Below, piece by piece: positions 1 through 12,141 of a DNA stretch of 64,000 nt (within the stretch, counting starts at the first letter, position 1; every line of letters starts with the position of its first letter). Below the pieces are notes generated by a model. That model was not told the origin of the DNA. It ran no database searches and saw nothing but the letters and a program-made list of their open reading frames with translations. Source of the stretch: Symbiodinium natans (taxonomy: Eukaryota; Sar; Dinophyceae; Suessiales; Symbiodiniaceae); NCBI GenBank assembly GCA_905221605.1, contig CAJNDS010002313.1, forward strand, positions 922,501 through 986,500, written 5' to 3'. The translations under genes and the position numbers were made by a program.

Positions 1-65
1 GGGCAATCTACCGAGTGACCTGGACGTACACCAGGCCACTCTCTTCTCAGACGGGGCACCCTATG

Positions 66-290
66 ATTCACCCTAAACCCTAAACCCTAAACCCTAAACC
101 CTAAACCCCAAACCCCAAACCCCAAACCTTGATCACTGAACCCTACACAAGCCCTCACAAGACCCTGTATAATGCCAACACCCTAAACCCCAAACCCCAA
201 ACCCCAAACCCCAAACCCCAAACCCCAAACCCCAAACCCCAAACCCTAAACTCTAAACCCCAAACCCTAAACCCTAAACCCTAAACCTTA
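66..290 (-). repeat. CCCTAAA array with CCCCAAA variant
   Basis: Two arrays split by a 50-base unique piece. The second is dominated by the CCCCAAA variant. Confidence 0.95.
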
Positions 291-902
291 TGAATCCCAA
301 AGCAGGGTGTATGCAGGTTTGGGGGGTGGGGACTTGACCTGCAGAAGTGCCAGACGGATCCTCTGGGGCTCCCACGTGGGGAGCCGCAGCTACTTAGGGT
401 TTAGGGTTTGGGGTTTAGGCTTAGGAGTTTAGCGTTTAGGAGTTAAGGGTTTGAGGGGTCTTAGGGTTTAGGATGCAGCTTCATGCTACCCACGTGCAGC
501 ATCTTGGCTAGTTCGATCATGGCGCGGAACGCAGACCGTAGCCCTAAACCCAAAACCCGAAACGCATAAACCCATAAACCCAAAACACCCTAAACCCCAA
601 ACCCGGGTTTAAGGGTGTTCATCTAAGTTTGGGTGCCATATGGTCAAGCTAGGAAACTCACGTAAAGGTTAAGGGGTTTATAGGGTTTGTAGGGTTTGTA
701 GGGTTTGTAGGGTTTATAGGGTTGCTATTGGGTTTATAGGGTTTATAGGGTTGTTTGGGTTTATAGGGTTTTGTAGGTTTTTTGTAGGGGTGTAGGGGTG
801 TCCAAGCTGATGAAACATAGAAAGCACGAGCAGCCCTACTGCACAGAGCTAGGCATCGTCACGGGGAGGGGGGGTCGGGGGGGTGGGGCTCAGCTCATGC
901 AG

Positions 903-984
903 GTGTACACCCTAAACCCTAAACCCTAAACCCTAAACCCTAAACCCTAAACCCTAAACCCTAAACCCTAAACCCTAAACCCTG
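903..984 (-). repeat. Near-perfect CCCTAAA array
   Basis: About eleven consecutive perfect units. Confidence 0.97.
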
Positions 985-1340
985 CACGTCTCTGATTTAG
1001 GATGGCTCCTGTACTTGTTCGGACTAGATAGCGCGAGCTTCAGACTCAAGATCGTCGTTGAAAGCTGCCCATGTACCCAAGCCTGAAGCCCTGAACCCGG
1101 AACCCCTCAGACCCTTCCCGAACATACGAAGCTGGAGCTAGGTTCTGGCCTTCAGGGTTGAGACCTTCATTGAGTTGGGATCGAGGTTACGGAGCCTTCG
1201 ACATGAAGGCTGGCGGGTTTAGGGCATATCGTGGGCTGTAGGGTTTTTCTGGCGCTCCCGACATCGGGCGAAAACCCCTAAACCCTAAACCCTAAACCCT
1301 ACACCCCAAACCCCAAACCCCAAACCCTTAAACCCTAAAC

Positions 1341-1416
1341 CGCGCCTCGTACTGGACCTCATACAGCTCTTGCTGCTTTTTCCTTGCCTTGTGAGCAGGA
1401 AGCCGCCAAGGCAACC
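1341..1416 (-). CDS. Candidate exon, unknown product
   Basis: Open minus-strand frame of 24 codons between ATTCAG|GG and a GTTTAGGG donor that would be the first unit of the adjacent telomere-type array. It reads LPWRLPAHKARKKQQELYEV then QYEA, strongly charged and protein-like. In-phase candidate exons follow at 1209-1191 (LHVEGS) and 1064-1015 (LSTTILSLKLALSSPN). No family is recognised. The plus strand also has an open frame with splice-like ends here, so strand is inferred from the neighbours. Confidence 0.35.
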
Positions 1417-1439
1417 CTGAATGTGTCTAATCCCTATAG

Positions 1440-1570
1440 GTTTAGGGTTTAGGGTTTAGGGTTTAGGGTCTAGGGTCTAGGGTCTAGGGTTTAGGGTTTA
1501 GGGTTTAGGGTTTAGGGTTTAGGGTTTAGGGTTTAGGGTTTAGGGTTTAGGGTTTAGGGTTTAGGGTTTG
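1440..1570 (+). repeat. TTTAGGG array
   Basis: About eighteen units, three of them TCTAGGG. Confidence 0.97.
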
Positions 1571-2129
1571 GGGCCCATAAGCCGCGAACCATGACTTGCG
1601 AAGTCTTAGAAGGAAATTGGGAAGAAGGAACTTCTGGGGCTCCTTTTGGAAGAACTCGGGTCCGACCTCGCTACCCTCTAAACCCTAAACCCTAAACCCT
1701 GAACCCTAAACCCTCCAGGGTTCAAACCCCGAAGCCTTAGCTCCCTGCAAGCCCTAATAGCAATACGGCTACACATGAGAAGATACATGTAGTAGTAGTA
1801 GTAGATATGGACGATGCTTTTTCGATTATTGCACGACAAGATGGTGGGATTCACGTAGGAAGACGCGAACGGTCCTGAACTGTTAACGTTAGTAAATTTA
1901 TACACGACGTTTGGCGCCATGAGCCCCAGGGAGAGGGTGTATAGTTTCGGGCAGGCTTCTTTGCAGAAGGGAGCACCCTAAACGCTAAACCCTAAACCCT
2001 AAACCCTAAACAAAGGCTGCCATCTTCGGTCGAACGAAGGCTTCTCCGGGAACCTAAACCTTAACATCAAGTTTAGGGTTTAGGGTTTAGGGTTTAGAGT
2101 TTAGGGTTTAGGGTTTAGGGAATGAGGGC

Positions 2130-2222
2130 CCTAAAGGCTTCAGACTTTAGCTTTCTTTTTGTCTGCGGATCCGGGGTTGAAGCCCGGAGTTCGTGACTTC
2201 TTGGACTTTCGGGTCCGGAGTT
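2130..2222 (-). CDS. Candidate lysine-rich exon ending in a stop
   Basis: Minus-strand frame reading RTRKSKKSRTPGFNPGSADK then KKAKV and TGA. The basic composition resembles a nuclear-localisation-like C terminus. A credible acceptor is not obvious, and the family is not recognised. Confidence 0.25.
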
Positions 2223-2545
2223 TAGGATTCAGGGTTTCGGGTTCGGGGTTTAGGGTTCAGGATTGAGGGTTTAGCCCGTGCTCTCTGGGTTTAGGGTTTA
2301 GGGTGTAGTGCACGTGGGTTGCTCCAAGTTCGCACACATCTACGGTCAGACCCGCAACCCAAAGTCCTAAACCCTCAACCCTCAACCCTAAACCCTAAAC
2401 CCTAAACCCCTAAACCCTCAACCCTAAACCCTAAACCTTAAGCCCTGACTGCACTAAACCGCAGCCCCCCACCGCCCCAACCCCCAAGCCCGAAGGCTTA
2501 GGCCTTGTAGGATTTATGGCGGTGTTTGTGGGGTTTGTTTTGGGG

Positions 2546-2735
2546 TCTAAACCCTAAACCCTAAACCCTAAACCCTAAACCCTAAACCCTAAACCCTAAA
2601 CCCTAAAACCCTAAAACCCTAAAACCCTAAACCCTAAACCCTAAACCCTAAACCCTAAATCCTAAACCCTAAACCCTAAACCCTAAACCCTAAACCCCGA
2701 ACCCTAAACCCTAAACCCTAAACCTTAAACCGTGA
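2546..2735 (-). repeat. Long CCCTAAA array
   Basis: About 26 units, with a few eight-base CCCTAAAA units. Confidence 0.97.
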
Positions 2736-3220
2736 GGGGTTAGGGGGTTTTCCTGAGATTGCGGCTACCTTCTTCTTCTCCTTCGCGAGATCAAACTTCC
2801 CACCCTCGGGGCAGCAAGGGCTCAAAAGGGTTTAGGGTGTAGGGTTTAGGGTTTAGGGTTTAGGGTTTTGCGGGTCGGCTGTGGGCGTCGAGGGTGATAG
2901 CCAACTAGCCCACTTCCCCCGGTACAGACCTCTCCAACGAGGAAGGCGAATAAAGCAACTCAAGAACATCACGCATGAACGAGCACTCACGCAGACACAT
3001 TACATATGTATATATAAATATAAATACAAGGACATCTATCTGTCCATCTATCTATCTATATATATATATATATGTGTGTGTGTCTGTGTGTGTGTGTGAA
3101 ATCGTATTCTACATACGAGTACACAGACATACCGATAACAACACCCAGAAGGAGGAATTATGGGGCTGGTCAGGCATGACTGATGCGGGCGCATGACAAA
3201 TGAGGGGTTTATACATATAC

Positions 3221-3297
3221 AGCCCTAAACCCGAAACCCGAAACCCGAAACCCGAAACCCGAAACCCTAGGCCCTAAACTCTAAACCCTAAACCCTG
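3221..3297 (-). repeat. CCCGAAA variant array
   Basis: Seven tandem CCCGAAA units pass into CCCTAAA, showing local homogenisation of a variant. Confidence 0.93.
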
Positions 3298-3402
3298 CTT
3301 GTAAATGCCAAAGACCCCCAAGTCCAAACACCCGAGTGCTGTCACACCATGATGGACCTGGTTGGGGTTTAGGGTTTGCCTCGACCTGCTCTTGTAGGTT
3401 AC

Positions 3403-3436
3403 CAAGGAATTTTACAAGGGGCTTTACAGCAATGGC
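3403..3436 (-). CDS. Candidate micro-exon, unknown product
   Basis: Thirty-four bases between a T-rich acceptor TTTTTGTAG|G and a canonical GTAACC donor, reading AIAVKPLVKFL. The same stretch also looks like an exon on the plus strand (VTKEFYKGLYSNGLQK, donor GTAGGT). I favour minus because VPS26 is on minus and the acceptor is better. Confidence 0.3.
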
Positions 3437-3528
3437 CTACAAAAAGGTAGGTTTGAGGTTCTTGAGGTTGGGTCTGTTGGGTCTAGGATTTAGAGCTTCC
3501 GGCTTAACAAATTAGAATTGAGTTTGTG

Positions 3529-3612
3529 GCGATTGGGGTCTTTCCCCAGACGTGCCAAACTTGTATGCCGGCCCCTGACCACCCAAACTCTGGCGTTTAC
3601 CGAAATGTTGGC
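3529..3612 (-). CDS. Candidate exon, unknown product
   Basis: After AACAG|G the minus strand is open for 28 codons: ANISVNARVWVVRGRHTSLA then RLGKDPNR. The family is not recognised and the donor is not resolved. Confidence 0.28.
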
Positions 3613-4061
3613 CTGTTTAGGTCGTTTAGGAACCTACCGCAAGACGCTACCTCCCCTTCAAACCCCAAACAAAACGCCTTAAGCCTGAAATCTCTGTCAT
3701 CAAAGGATGTATACAGTTGGAGTTTAGGATTTTAGGGTTAAACCCTAAACCTTAACCCCTAAACCCTTAACCCTAAACACACTAATAAGATGCCCTTTTG
3801 AAGAGAGGATCGCTTCAGGAGAACCCCCGCTTCGGGGCACTTGTGACCCTACCTAAGCCCTCAACATACCAGAATGATGAACTACATCTCCATGATCCCT
3901 AACCCTAAACCCTAAACCCTAAACGCCAAATTCCGAATGTTCAGGGCCATGTTTATGGGTACTGTGAGGGTTCCGGGCTGTTGCCCGAGACCGAGACGGG
4001 CTTGAACCTGGATGGCGCCAACTTCGCTTTCTTCCTTCCTGCGCTTCACAAGGGCCAATTG

Positions 4062-4957
4062 AGGCTTCAGGGCTTTTGGGGGGCTTCTGCTTTTTATAGG
4101 CTCCTAAAAGCTTAGGGGTGTAGTGTTTTGAGGGTTCAGGGCTTTGGGGGGCTTCTGATTTTTAAGGCCCCCTACGGGAAGCTTAGGGGTGTAGCTTCTT
4201 GAGGGTTCAGAGCTTTGGGAGGCTTCTGATTTTTAAGGCCCCTTACGGGAAGCTTAGGGGTGTAGCTTCTTGAGGGTTCAGGGCTTTGGGGGGCTTCTGA
4301 TTTTTAAGGCCCCTTACGGAAAGCTTAGGGGTGTAGCTTCTTGAGGGTTCAGGGCTTTGGGGGGGGCTTCTGATTTTATAGGCCCCTTACGGGAAGCTTA
4401 GGGGTGTAGCTTTTTGAGGTTCAGGGCTTTGGGGGGCTTCTGATCTTTAAGGCCCCCTACGGGAAGCTTAGGGGTGTAGCTTCTTGAGGGTTCAGAGCTT
4501 TGGGGGGCTTCTGATTTTTAAGGCCCCTTACGGGAAGCTTAGGGGTGTAGCTTCTTGAGGGTTCAGGGCTTTGGGGGGCTTCTGATTTTTAAGGCCCCTT
4601 ACGGGAAGCTTAGGGGTGTAGCTTTTTGAGGGTTCAGGGCTTTGGGGTCTCCTGATTTTTAAGGCCCCCTACGGGAAGCTTAGGGGTGTAGCTTCTTGAG
4701 GGTTCAGAGCTTTGGGGGGCTTCTGATTTTTAAGGCCCCTTACGGGAAGCTTAGGGGTGTAGCTTCTTGAGGGTTCAGGGCTTGGGGGGGGGCTTCTGAT
4801 TTTTCAGGCCCCTTACGGGAAGCTTAGGGGTGTAGCTTCTTGAGGGTTCAGGGCTTTGGGGGGCTTCTGATTTTTAAGGCCCCTTACGGGAAGCTTAGGG
4901 GTGTAGCTTTTTGAGGGTTCAGGGCTTTGGGGCTTCTGATTTTATAGGGCCCTATCC
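4062..4957 (+). repeat. Tandem repeat, unit about 71 bases, about 12 copies
   Basis: Each unit runs from GGGTTCAGGGCTTTGGGG through CTTCTGATTTTTAAGGCCCC and ACGGGAAGCTTAGGGGTG to TAGCTTCTTGA. Copies differ by a few substitutions and by G-run length (6-9 G). CCCTAAA repeats flank it on the right. It contains no open frame of note. Confidence 0.95.
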
Positions 4958-5395
4958 TAAACCCTAAACCCTAAACCCTGAACCCTGAACCCTACACCCT
5001 AAACCCTAACCCTAAACCCTAAGCCCTTTCAAGGGGTGTAGGTACCTAGGCAACCTTCGGGAAGCCACGGGAGTCGAGGCAGTGGGGGGGGTATTGGGGA
5101 ACCTCGGGATACAGAGCCCCCTTCAAACCCCTCCCTTAAGGACCTACAATGATTCTGGGCTTGGGTCTCCGAAAACCCTAAACCCTAAACCCTAAACCCT
5201 AAACCCTATAGACAAGAATTGAGCTTTAAAGGGCAAGATCTTTGCGGTTTCCCGGCCTTTGGGGAAGAAAAGCTTTTGGTACTTTCCAAAACGAGTGTCC
5301 GGCTAACTGAGATGTGGGGGGGGGGGGGTTTACGAAAATCGGGCACCCCCAATATGAACCCCCAAATAGTAGGATTCCCTAATGCTAACAAAAGA

Positions 5396-5396
<1 letters not shown>

Positions 5397-5427
<31 letters not shown>
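5397..5427 (+). repeat. Poly-C tract
   Basis: Thirty-one consecutive C. The repeat-poor segment 5210-5700 around it also has a G run (about 5315-5328) but no gene that I can support. Confidence 0.95.
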
Positions 5428-5428
<1 letters not shown>

Positions 5429-5941
5429 CTCCCCCTCAACCACCACAAGCAGAATGAAGCCGGTAACACAAGGCATAGTGAACCAAAAACGCTTCAGAAG
5501 GACTGTTCCCGGTTTGATGTAGAGGCATGGATACAGGGGCGCTTAAACGTTGGGTCCTTCTATGTACCGTGGAGAAGCATGTTCTCCCCAAAAAAGGCCC
5601 ACAAGCCCCCATGGTAGGAGTCCTTACTCTTAACATTGTTGTGTGGCCGTGTGTGTCACTGTACACAAGCCCTGAACTTAACCTGATACCCTAAACTCTA
5701 AACTCTAACCCATACACCCTTTGCCCTAACCCCTGCACCGTAAACTCTGAACCCAAAACCCGACAACCTAAACCTTAAACCCTAAACCTAAACCCTAAAC
5801 CCTCAAGCCCCCTGTAACTTGAAATTATTAAGAAAGTCCAAAAAACGAAGCTCCTCGAAACTCCTCGAAACTTCCCCGGACCTGAACCCTTAAAGTTTCA
5901 ATAAACCCTAAACCCGAAACCCTAAACCCTAAACCCTAAAC

Positions 5942-5987
5942 CGCTCCTTTCCCAGCTCCGCGCGCAGCCGCCGCCAGCGCCACGCAG
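5942..5987 (-). CDS. Candidate GC-rich exon
   Basis: Lies between CCGTCAG and a telomere-array donor GTTTAGGG. It is open in two minus-strand frames (for example CVALAAAARGAGKGA). It is markedly more GC-rich than its surroundings. No family is recognised. Confidence 0.22.
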
Positions 5988-6099
5988 CTGACGGCAGCCG
6001 AAGCGGCAGCGCGGTGGGGACCTGGCGGCTTCTGGGGGGGGGGGGGCCTGATGTTTGCATCTGCACTACCCTCAACCCTAAACCCTAAACCCTAAACCC

Positions 6100-6490
6100 T
6101 AAACCCGAATTGTTGACGCCTGCTTTCGTGGGGGGGCACCCTGTTCACAGTCACGTTTGCTGGGCCATTTGGGACCGTGTGACTGTTTGGAAGTGCGCGG
6201 GGGGGCCTCGCCATCCCTTTTTGAACTCATCTAGACTCTCCCTTTCTCAAACCATATAGGCCTCGCCGTCCCTTTTGAACTCACCTAAACTCTCCCTTTT
6301 TCAAATCATATAAAGCCCGTGGACCGTTTAGAGCAAAAACCAGCTACGACTGTTTAGGGGGAAGGGGGGGAGCGGTGCACGAAAGCGGGTACAACATGAC
6401 TTATATTCTTATGTTGTGTATATTCGTCGTGACTTAGGCTCGCGCATTATCAAAAGCTTTCAATCCGCCGGAACCTTTTTTGCCTAAAAG
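6100..6490. other. Repeat-poor stretch, nothing assignable
   Basis: Contains a near-duplicate of about 70 bases (GGCCTCGCCATCCCTTTTTG and GGCCTCGCCGTCCCTTTTG at about 6205 and 6260) and no convincing exon. Confidence 0.6.
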
Positions 6491-7149
6491 ACCAGAAACC
6501 AAAACCCTGAACCCTGAACCCTAAACCCTAAACCCTAAACCCTAAACCTTAAGCACCCTAAACCCCCCAAAGCGCCTCGGCCTCCACAACCAGACAAACA
6601 GAAGCTTCCGAAGTCGGGGGGAGGGGATCGGGGCGATCGCTACTTTGAGAAATGCCCCAAAGAGCCCAGAAGCACCTAGGAAGGAGGGCGCCGCAATCGA
6701 AGATGCTCCTGCAAGGTTGAGGGTTCAGGGCCGAGGGTGTAGGGTTTAGGGTTTCGGGCCTTGGAAGCCCAGGACCTCTCACCCAACGTCAGCGACTGCA
6801 GCTCTTCTTGGGCCCTTGCGGGAGTTGAAAACCCAAGCTGCAGGAACCTTCAGATGCTGGTTGAAAATGGAGATGTGTGCCAGAATGGCTGAGTAGATGT
6901 TCCCGGATTAAAGTACAGCGTCGCTGCTGGAAATCTAAGGAGATGACCCTAAACCTTCGCCCTAAACCCTAAACCCTAAACCTGTTGCAGTTGAAGGGAG
7001 AGAGGATGACTTTGGTAGTTTAAATTTGGCTCTTGAGCTATTTCTTTCGACTGGTTGAGAGTCTTCTCCGACGGTTGGATGAGGGTTTCAGGTTTAGGGT
7101 TTAGGGTTTAACGTTGCGGGCTTCAGGTTTGGGGGCTAGGGCTTGGATA

Positions 7150-8330
7150 GGCCAAGGCTTCACTCGAACTGACGATCATCGCCCTAGGAACCCTGCACTT
7201 TGGGGTTTTGGGGGGGGCAATGGACTATTAAAACCTGCACCCTAAAGTCTGAATCTGGACCCAGGCGCAACCTAGGAATAAAGAAGCGTCTCCTTGCTGG
7301 GCCATGGAGTAAATCTTCTAACTCTACAGCGGGCTTAGGGTTCTACACTAAGTAGGACCCAATTCCTGGACCTATGTTCCGACCTCTGACCAGCGGCAGC
7401 GGCGCTATCACCGGCCCTGGCCTAGCAGTTTGAGCGCATGGGGGAGGGGGTGAGGGGTGGGATAGAGTATGAGTCTTGGGCTTAGGGTGGGTATTCCCCG
7501 AAAAAGGGTTCCCGATTCATACGTCCCAAATTATAATCGGAACCCAAGAAAAAGGCAGCCCTAATTGTCGAAATTCCCCATTCATCTTACATACCCGTAT
7601 GAACCTTCTATGTGACAGGCCTTTTCACGGGCAGACCACGAGCAAGGAACTAAATTTGTCCAAGAGAATTCTTTTGCTTAGAATCCATGCCAGCAGGGCA
7701 AATGTGCGTTCATTCCATTGTTAAACCTTTTAGAGTCTTGCGATCCTTCTGAGGATGGCTCCGAAGCTCCCCGGTCCCAAAATGGCAAAAGGCAGCATCT
7801 TGTTCATTAAGGCTTCACGTCCGGGGGCAAGCCCGAAATCTGGGATGTTCTTAGTTTTTTTAGTGTTTTTTCTTCTACTCTTTCGTGCTTGCTTGTTTTT
7901 TGTAGTTGTGTCTAGGTTTGTTTAGCTTTTTTTTGTTTCTGTTGGGTTTCCGTGTTTTCTGTGAGTTCCATACTTTTGCTCTGGTTTCCAGGCTCTGTTT
8001 CGTTTCCTTTAGTTCTCGCAGCTTTCTTATTGGAGTCGCGGGGTCTTGAGGCCCGCCCAACGGTAACCCCATTATAGACGACCTACTCAGGCACCTCCTC
8101 AACCCTACACACGTTGTCCTTTTCTGTAAACTCTTTGGTGCTACAGGCGACCAGGAGCCATGGAATCATTTAGCTTTACTCAGGTTTTCTCAGCTTTTCT
8201 TAGCTTTCCTTAGCCTCCTCAGGTGTTGGCCCATATGCTGAGCTGAAAAAGCCCCCTTCATAGAAGGCACAGATGTGCACGTATGAATTCAGGAAACTTT
8301 CCAGTCTTGTTGAGAGTGTCCCCAAGCCCC
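7150..8330. other. Longest repeat-poor stretch in the left part
   Basis: Open frames of 75-82 codons on either strand (7476-7724, 7875-8102) have no splice context or recognisable domain. I see no supportable gene. Confidence 0.5.
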
Positions 8331-8505
8331 AAACACTAAACCCTAATTAAACTCTAAACCCTAAACCTGCGCATCTTCTTCCAAACATGCAACTCGCCCT
8401 GCTACCCTAGGGCCCCCTTTTCTTTGGGGTCCAGGGTGTGGGGAGACTGCTGTCAAGCGGCCTAACAGCATAGGACAACAACCTCCTTAAAACCATGATT
8501 CTGAA

Positions 8506-8618
8506 TTGGGATGCTCCTCCATATACTAGCAGTCCTTGATAGGGATTGTACTCGGGGGGGGGGGGGGGGGGTACTAGCATCCCTATTCAGGACTGTCAGT
8601 ATAGGTGGGAACATCCCA
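8506..8618. mobile_element. Inverted-repeat element, family 1
   Basis: Non-coding palindromic element with ends close to TTGGGATGTTCC and GGAACATCCCA. Internal arms contain CAGTCCTTGATAGGGAT and ATCCCTATTCAGGACTG. A G run fills the centre of this copy. It resembles a miniature inverted-repeat transposable element (MITE). Confidence 0.85.
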
Positions 8619-9309
8619 TTTTCTGTTATGGGTGTCGCTCTCAAGATGCCCATGTCATGCACATGTGGGGGGCTTTAGGGGTTTAGGGGTTTTAGGGGTT
8701 TAGGGTTTTAGGGGTTTAGGGGTTAGGGTTCGGAAGCCCTAAGCCCTAAACCCGTGGTTCAACCCAACAGCCGCAAAAAGCCCTGAACCTCACTCCGGAA
8801 CCAGCAGATCCCAAGAACCCTCAAGTACCCCACATCCTACATACAAAGGCAACACTAAACCACACTAAACCCCTGATCCGAAGAACTCCAACTCATACAC
8901 ACAAAGACAGTACCAAACGCATAAACCCCTAACCCCTAACCCCTAACCCCTAAACCTTATAAACCCTAAACCCTAAACCCTAAACCCATAAACCCCTAAA
9001 CCCAAAGGCCTTTGTAACGCAACCAACTCCATGGCTTGGGGCAGGCGGGACTGTTTCCCACTTGACTGCGGTACGGCGCCAGGCAACTCGGCAACTCAGA
9101 CGAGGAGTTTGGGGGGTGGAAACCCTAAACCCTAAACCCCAAACCCTAAACCCTAAACCCCAGACCCTAAACCCTCCGTAGGGTTTAGAATGGGCATGCT
9201 TTTGAGATGTGGAACTCCCGCTAGCTTCCACACCAAGATATTTGAAGTCAAATGCTCTAAGCTTCCCTGGTACTCCAAAACCCCACAAAATACAGTAGTA
9301 GGTTGTAGC

Positions 9310-9387
9310 TTGGGATGTTCCTGCTTATCCTCACAGTCCTTCATGGGGACTATAACAGGGGGTACTAGAATCCCTATTCAGGACAAG
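9310..9387. mobile_element. Truncated family 1 element
   Basis: Left end TTGGGATGTTCC and both inner arms are present. The right terminal repeat is missing. Confidence 0.75.
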
Positions 9388-9553
9388 TTATAAACCCCCT
9401 AAATATAGGGCCCGAAACCCTAAACCCTAAACCCTAAACCCCAAACCCTCCAAAATAGTAGGTAAATGAAGCCCCAGGTCAAGCCCCTGAGCCTTGAAAG
9501 CCCTGCTTGCACAGCCACTTTTGTCCGGCGGTTGAAGCGAGCAGAAGGCGAAC

Positions 9554-9629
9554 AACCCTAAACCCTAAACCCTAAACCCTAAACCCTAAACCCTAAACCC
9601 TAAACCCTAAACCCTAAACCCTAAACCCT
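9554..9629 (-). repeat. CCCTAAA array
   Basis: About ten perfect units. Confidence 0.96.
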
Positions 9630-10267
9630 ATACGGAGGGTAGCGACCCAGGCACGGCCCGCGCGGGAACCCCGCCCCCTCCCCCCGGCGCCCTTCATCAG
9701 GGTTCTCATCCAACAACCCTACGTCACGAACCGCTTTTACTCTCCTATATCTTCAGACCCTAAAACCCAACTCCCCCCCCCCCCCCCCCCCCCCCCCCCA
9801 CCCAAAAAAAAAAAAAGAGTTCTAAACACAAACGCCTAGAAACCCAAACGCCTTAAATCCCGCGAAGCCCCCATACCCTTAAAGTCGAAAACCCATACAG
9901 TAATACGCACAGCTGCAAGCCCCACAACACTTTGAACCTAGTGAGATCCAGTTTAAGTTAACCCCTACATAAAGCGCTAAAGCCTTGAAACCCCAGTTAT
10001 GAGGTTCAAGGGTTTGGGTTCGGGCATACTTTATACACTCTGAAGGTAAACCGACACACAAGCTACACCTTAAACAAGCAACCCCAAGCCTGCATACGTT
10101 GCATGATCCTGCCCTGAACCCTAAACCCTAAACCCTATAAACCCTAAACCCTAAACCCTGAATCCTGAATCCTAAACCCTAAACCCTAAACCCTAAACCC
10201 TCAACCCTCAACCCTAAACCCTAAACCCTGAATCCTAAACCCCACACCCTAGGTCCCGTCGTCGGTG

Positions 10268-10326
10268 ATTAGGTCCGCCGGCCTTCTTGCCACCACCCAC
10301 CTTCGGCACCTTCGGTGCGGCGCCAT
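10268..10326 (-). CDS. Candidate Gly/Lys-rich exon
   Basis: Minus-strand frame after CCATCAG reading GAAPKVPKVGGGKKAGGPN. The low-complexity Gly/Lys/Pro composition is typical of a disordered tail. The acceptor is AG|A, which is atypical for this window. No assignment. Confidence 0.25.
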
Positions 10327-11832
10327 CTGATGGCGGGCACAGTTGCATTAAGGAGGTGGCGCAAATCCGCGGCTTCTGGCTCTCCGGCTTAGGCTTAGAA
10401 TAGTTAGGGTTTAGGGTTTAGGGTTTATGGTTTCGGGTTTAGGGTTTCGGGGTAGAACCCAAAATGCCTACCATATAGACCTCAATCCCTAAACTCAAAA
10501 AAAACAGCCCTTTGCTTAGGTAGCCCCTAAACCCTTAACCCTAAACCCTAAACTCTTCTAACCCCTAAACCCTGAATCCTAACCACTGGGGAGGCGCACC
10601 TTGCTGCTCCGGCGTTGGATGCTCGGAAAGCCATGCGCCGTGAATGGGAATGGTTATCTTCGCGACCTTCCAACTTGGCCTATAGGACTGAACGACGGTT
10701 TCGGGTGTAGGCTGCAGGGTTTAGGGTTTAGGGCTCAGGGTTCATGCATACCTTTCTGCCCTGGACCCTAACTAAGGCCCTAAAACCCCAACGAAAGAGG
10801 AAGTTGGAAGGTCAGGACATTTGAGCTGTGCCTCACACTTTGTCAACCCAGATCTCAAAATCCCCCAAGAAATCTGTATGCAGCGTTCTGTACCTTACAG
10901 TAGCCTAGGCACCCAACATACTCAACCCTAAGCTAAATGCAAAGCACCAAAGCCGTAAACCCGAGACCCCAACAACATAAACTTGGTAGCCCAAAAACCA
11001 TATGGTTACTTGATAAGGGAACCCATAATCAAAAAGCGGGTATAGTCCACCGCTAGGCTGCGAAGCGACAAGGGCTTGACACAGCCAGGGCTTTGCAGAT
11101 GACGTCTGTTGGGAGAGGGGGGATGGGTAAGGGTTAAGGGTTAAGGGTTGAGGGTTGAGGGTTGAGGGTGTAGGGTTTAGGGTTTAGGATTTGGGATCCC
11201 TCTCCGTAGCCCACAGTGAAGCACAGCTCATGTGCGATATCTCGGCATGTCTTGGCGGAGCTGCCGCTACCGAGCCGTCTTGTTTGTAACATTTTTGATG
11301 TTTGGGGACCCTAAACCCTAAACCGTAAACCGTAAACCCTAAACCCTAAACCCTAGACCTAAACCCTCAACCCTGAAGCGTAGGGAAGAACATTCAGACT
11401 ACCCTTGGGTTGGCCCTTTAAACCTTCGGAAAGATAGTCCTAGACACGATCCTCTTAAACCCAAATCAGGGGCAATGCAACATATCCCATGGCATGCCCA
11501 GTACTTGTCTCTTTCTTTCGTTTTTGGGGGTTTTGGTTTAGGCTTTAGGGCTTTGGGGGGTGAGAGAAAGAGAGAGCTAGCTGTCCTTGGGATGTCTAAG
11601 GACGTTGTGAAGTAACTATGGCCTCTGGATAAGATATAGGTGGTACGTAAGTTCTCCCAACCAAGGGCCCATACCCAGAGGGTCCATTTGTAGTACTATT
11701 ATGGAATCAGGTACCCAAAAGCCCTATTTGGTATGGTTTCTGGGTACCTACCTAATTCCAGAATAGTTCTAGAAATGGAACTAAAGGACCATGGTATCTA
11801 CCCGAAGAGGAGGTCTCTACAAAGTTTGCGGC

Positions 11833-11875
11833 CCTTGATGGGGGCCAGGGTGGGGTGCTTGGAGGCTGTTCTTGC
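11833..11875 (-). CDS. VPS26: Probable VPS26 exon 23 (C-terminal tail)
   Basis: Fourteen codons plus one base, ARTASKHPTLAPIK, in the phase left open by exon 22. The acceptor is TTCAG|G and the donor GCCGCA. The VPS26 tail is variable, so homology cannot confirm it. A following in-phase candidate lies near 11200-11280 (PPRHAEISHMSCASLW), but I cannot place a stop. Confidence 0.45.
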
Positions 11876-11883
11876 CTGAACTG

Positions 11884-12010
11884 GCCCTAAACCCTAAACC
11901 CTAACCCTAAACCCTAAACCCTAAACCCTAAACCCTAAACCCTAAACCCTAAACCCTAAACCCCTTAAGCCCTAAACCCCTAAACCCCTTAAACCCCTTA
12001 AACCCTGTAA
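11884..12010 (-). repeat. CCCTAAA array decaying to CCCCTTAAA
   Basis: Perfect units on the left, increasingly degenerate to the right. It lies between VPS26 exon 22 (12142-12162) and candidate exon 23. Confidence 0.93.
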
Positions 12011-12141
12011 CCCTTATGAAAAACCCTTAAAGCCTTAAACCCCCCCCTAAAAACCCTGGAGGGGACGGATAGGCCGAGCTCTTTCGGGACATTTGTTCCC
12101 AAGCTCGAGGATGGCAAATCCGGAGCAATCTCTCACCCGAC

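Noticed and set aside
1-300. Possible true chromosome end
   Set aside because: The heptamer arrays are no denser or longer here than elsewhere and are present in both orientations across all 64 kb, so the window is internal.
3920-4060. Long open frames on both strands (plus GHVYGYCEGSGLLPETETGL, minus RRKEESEVGAIQ)
   Set aside because: Both strands look equally coding and neither has two good splice sites, so I could not choose and did not list an exon.
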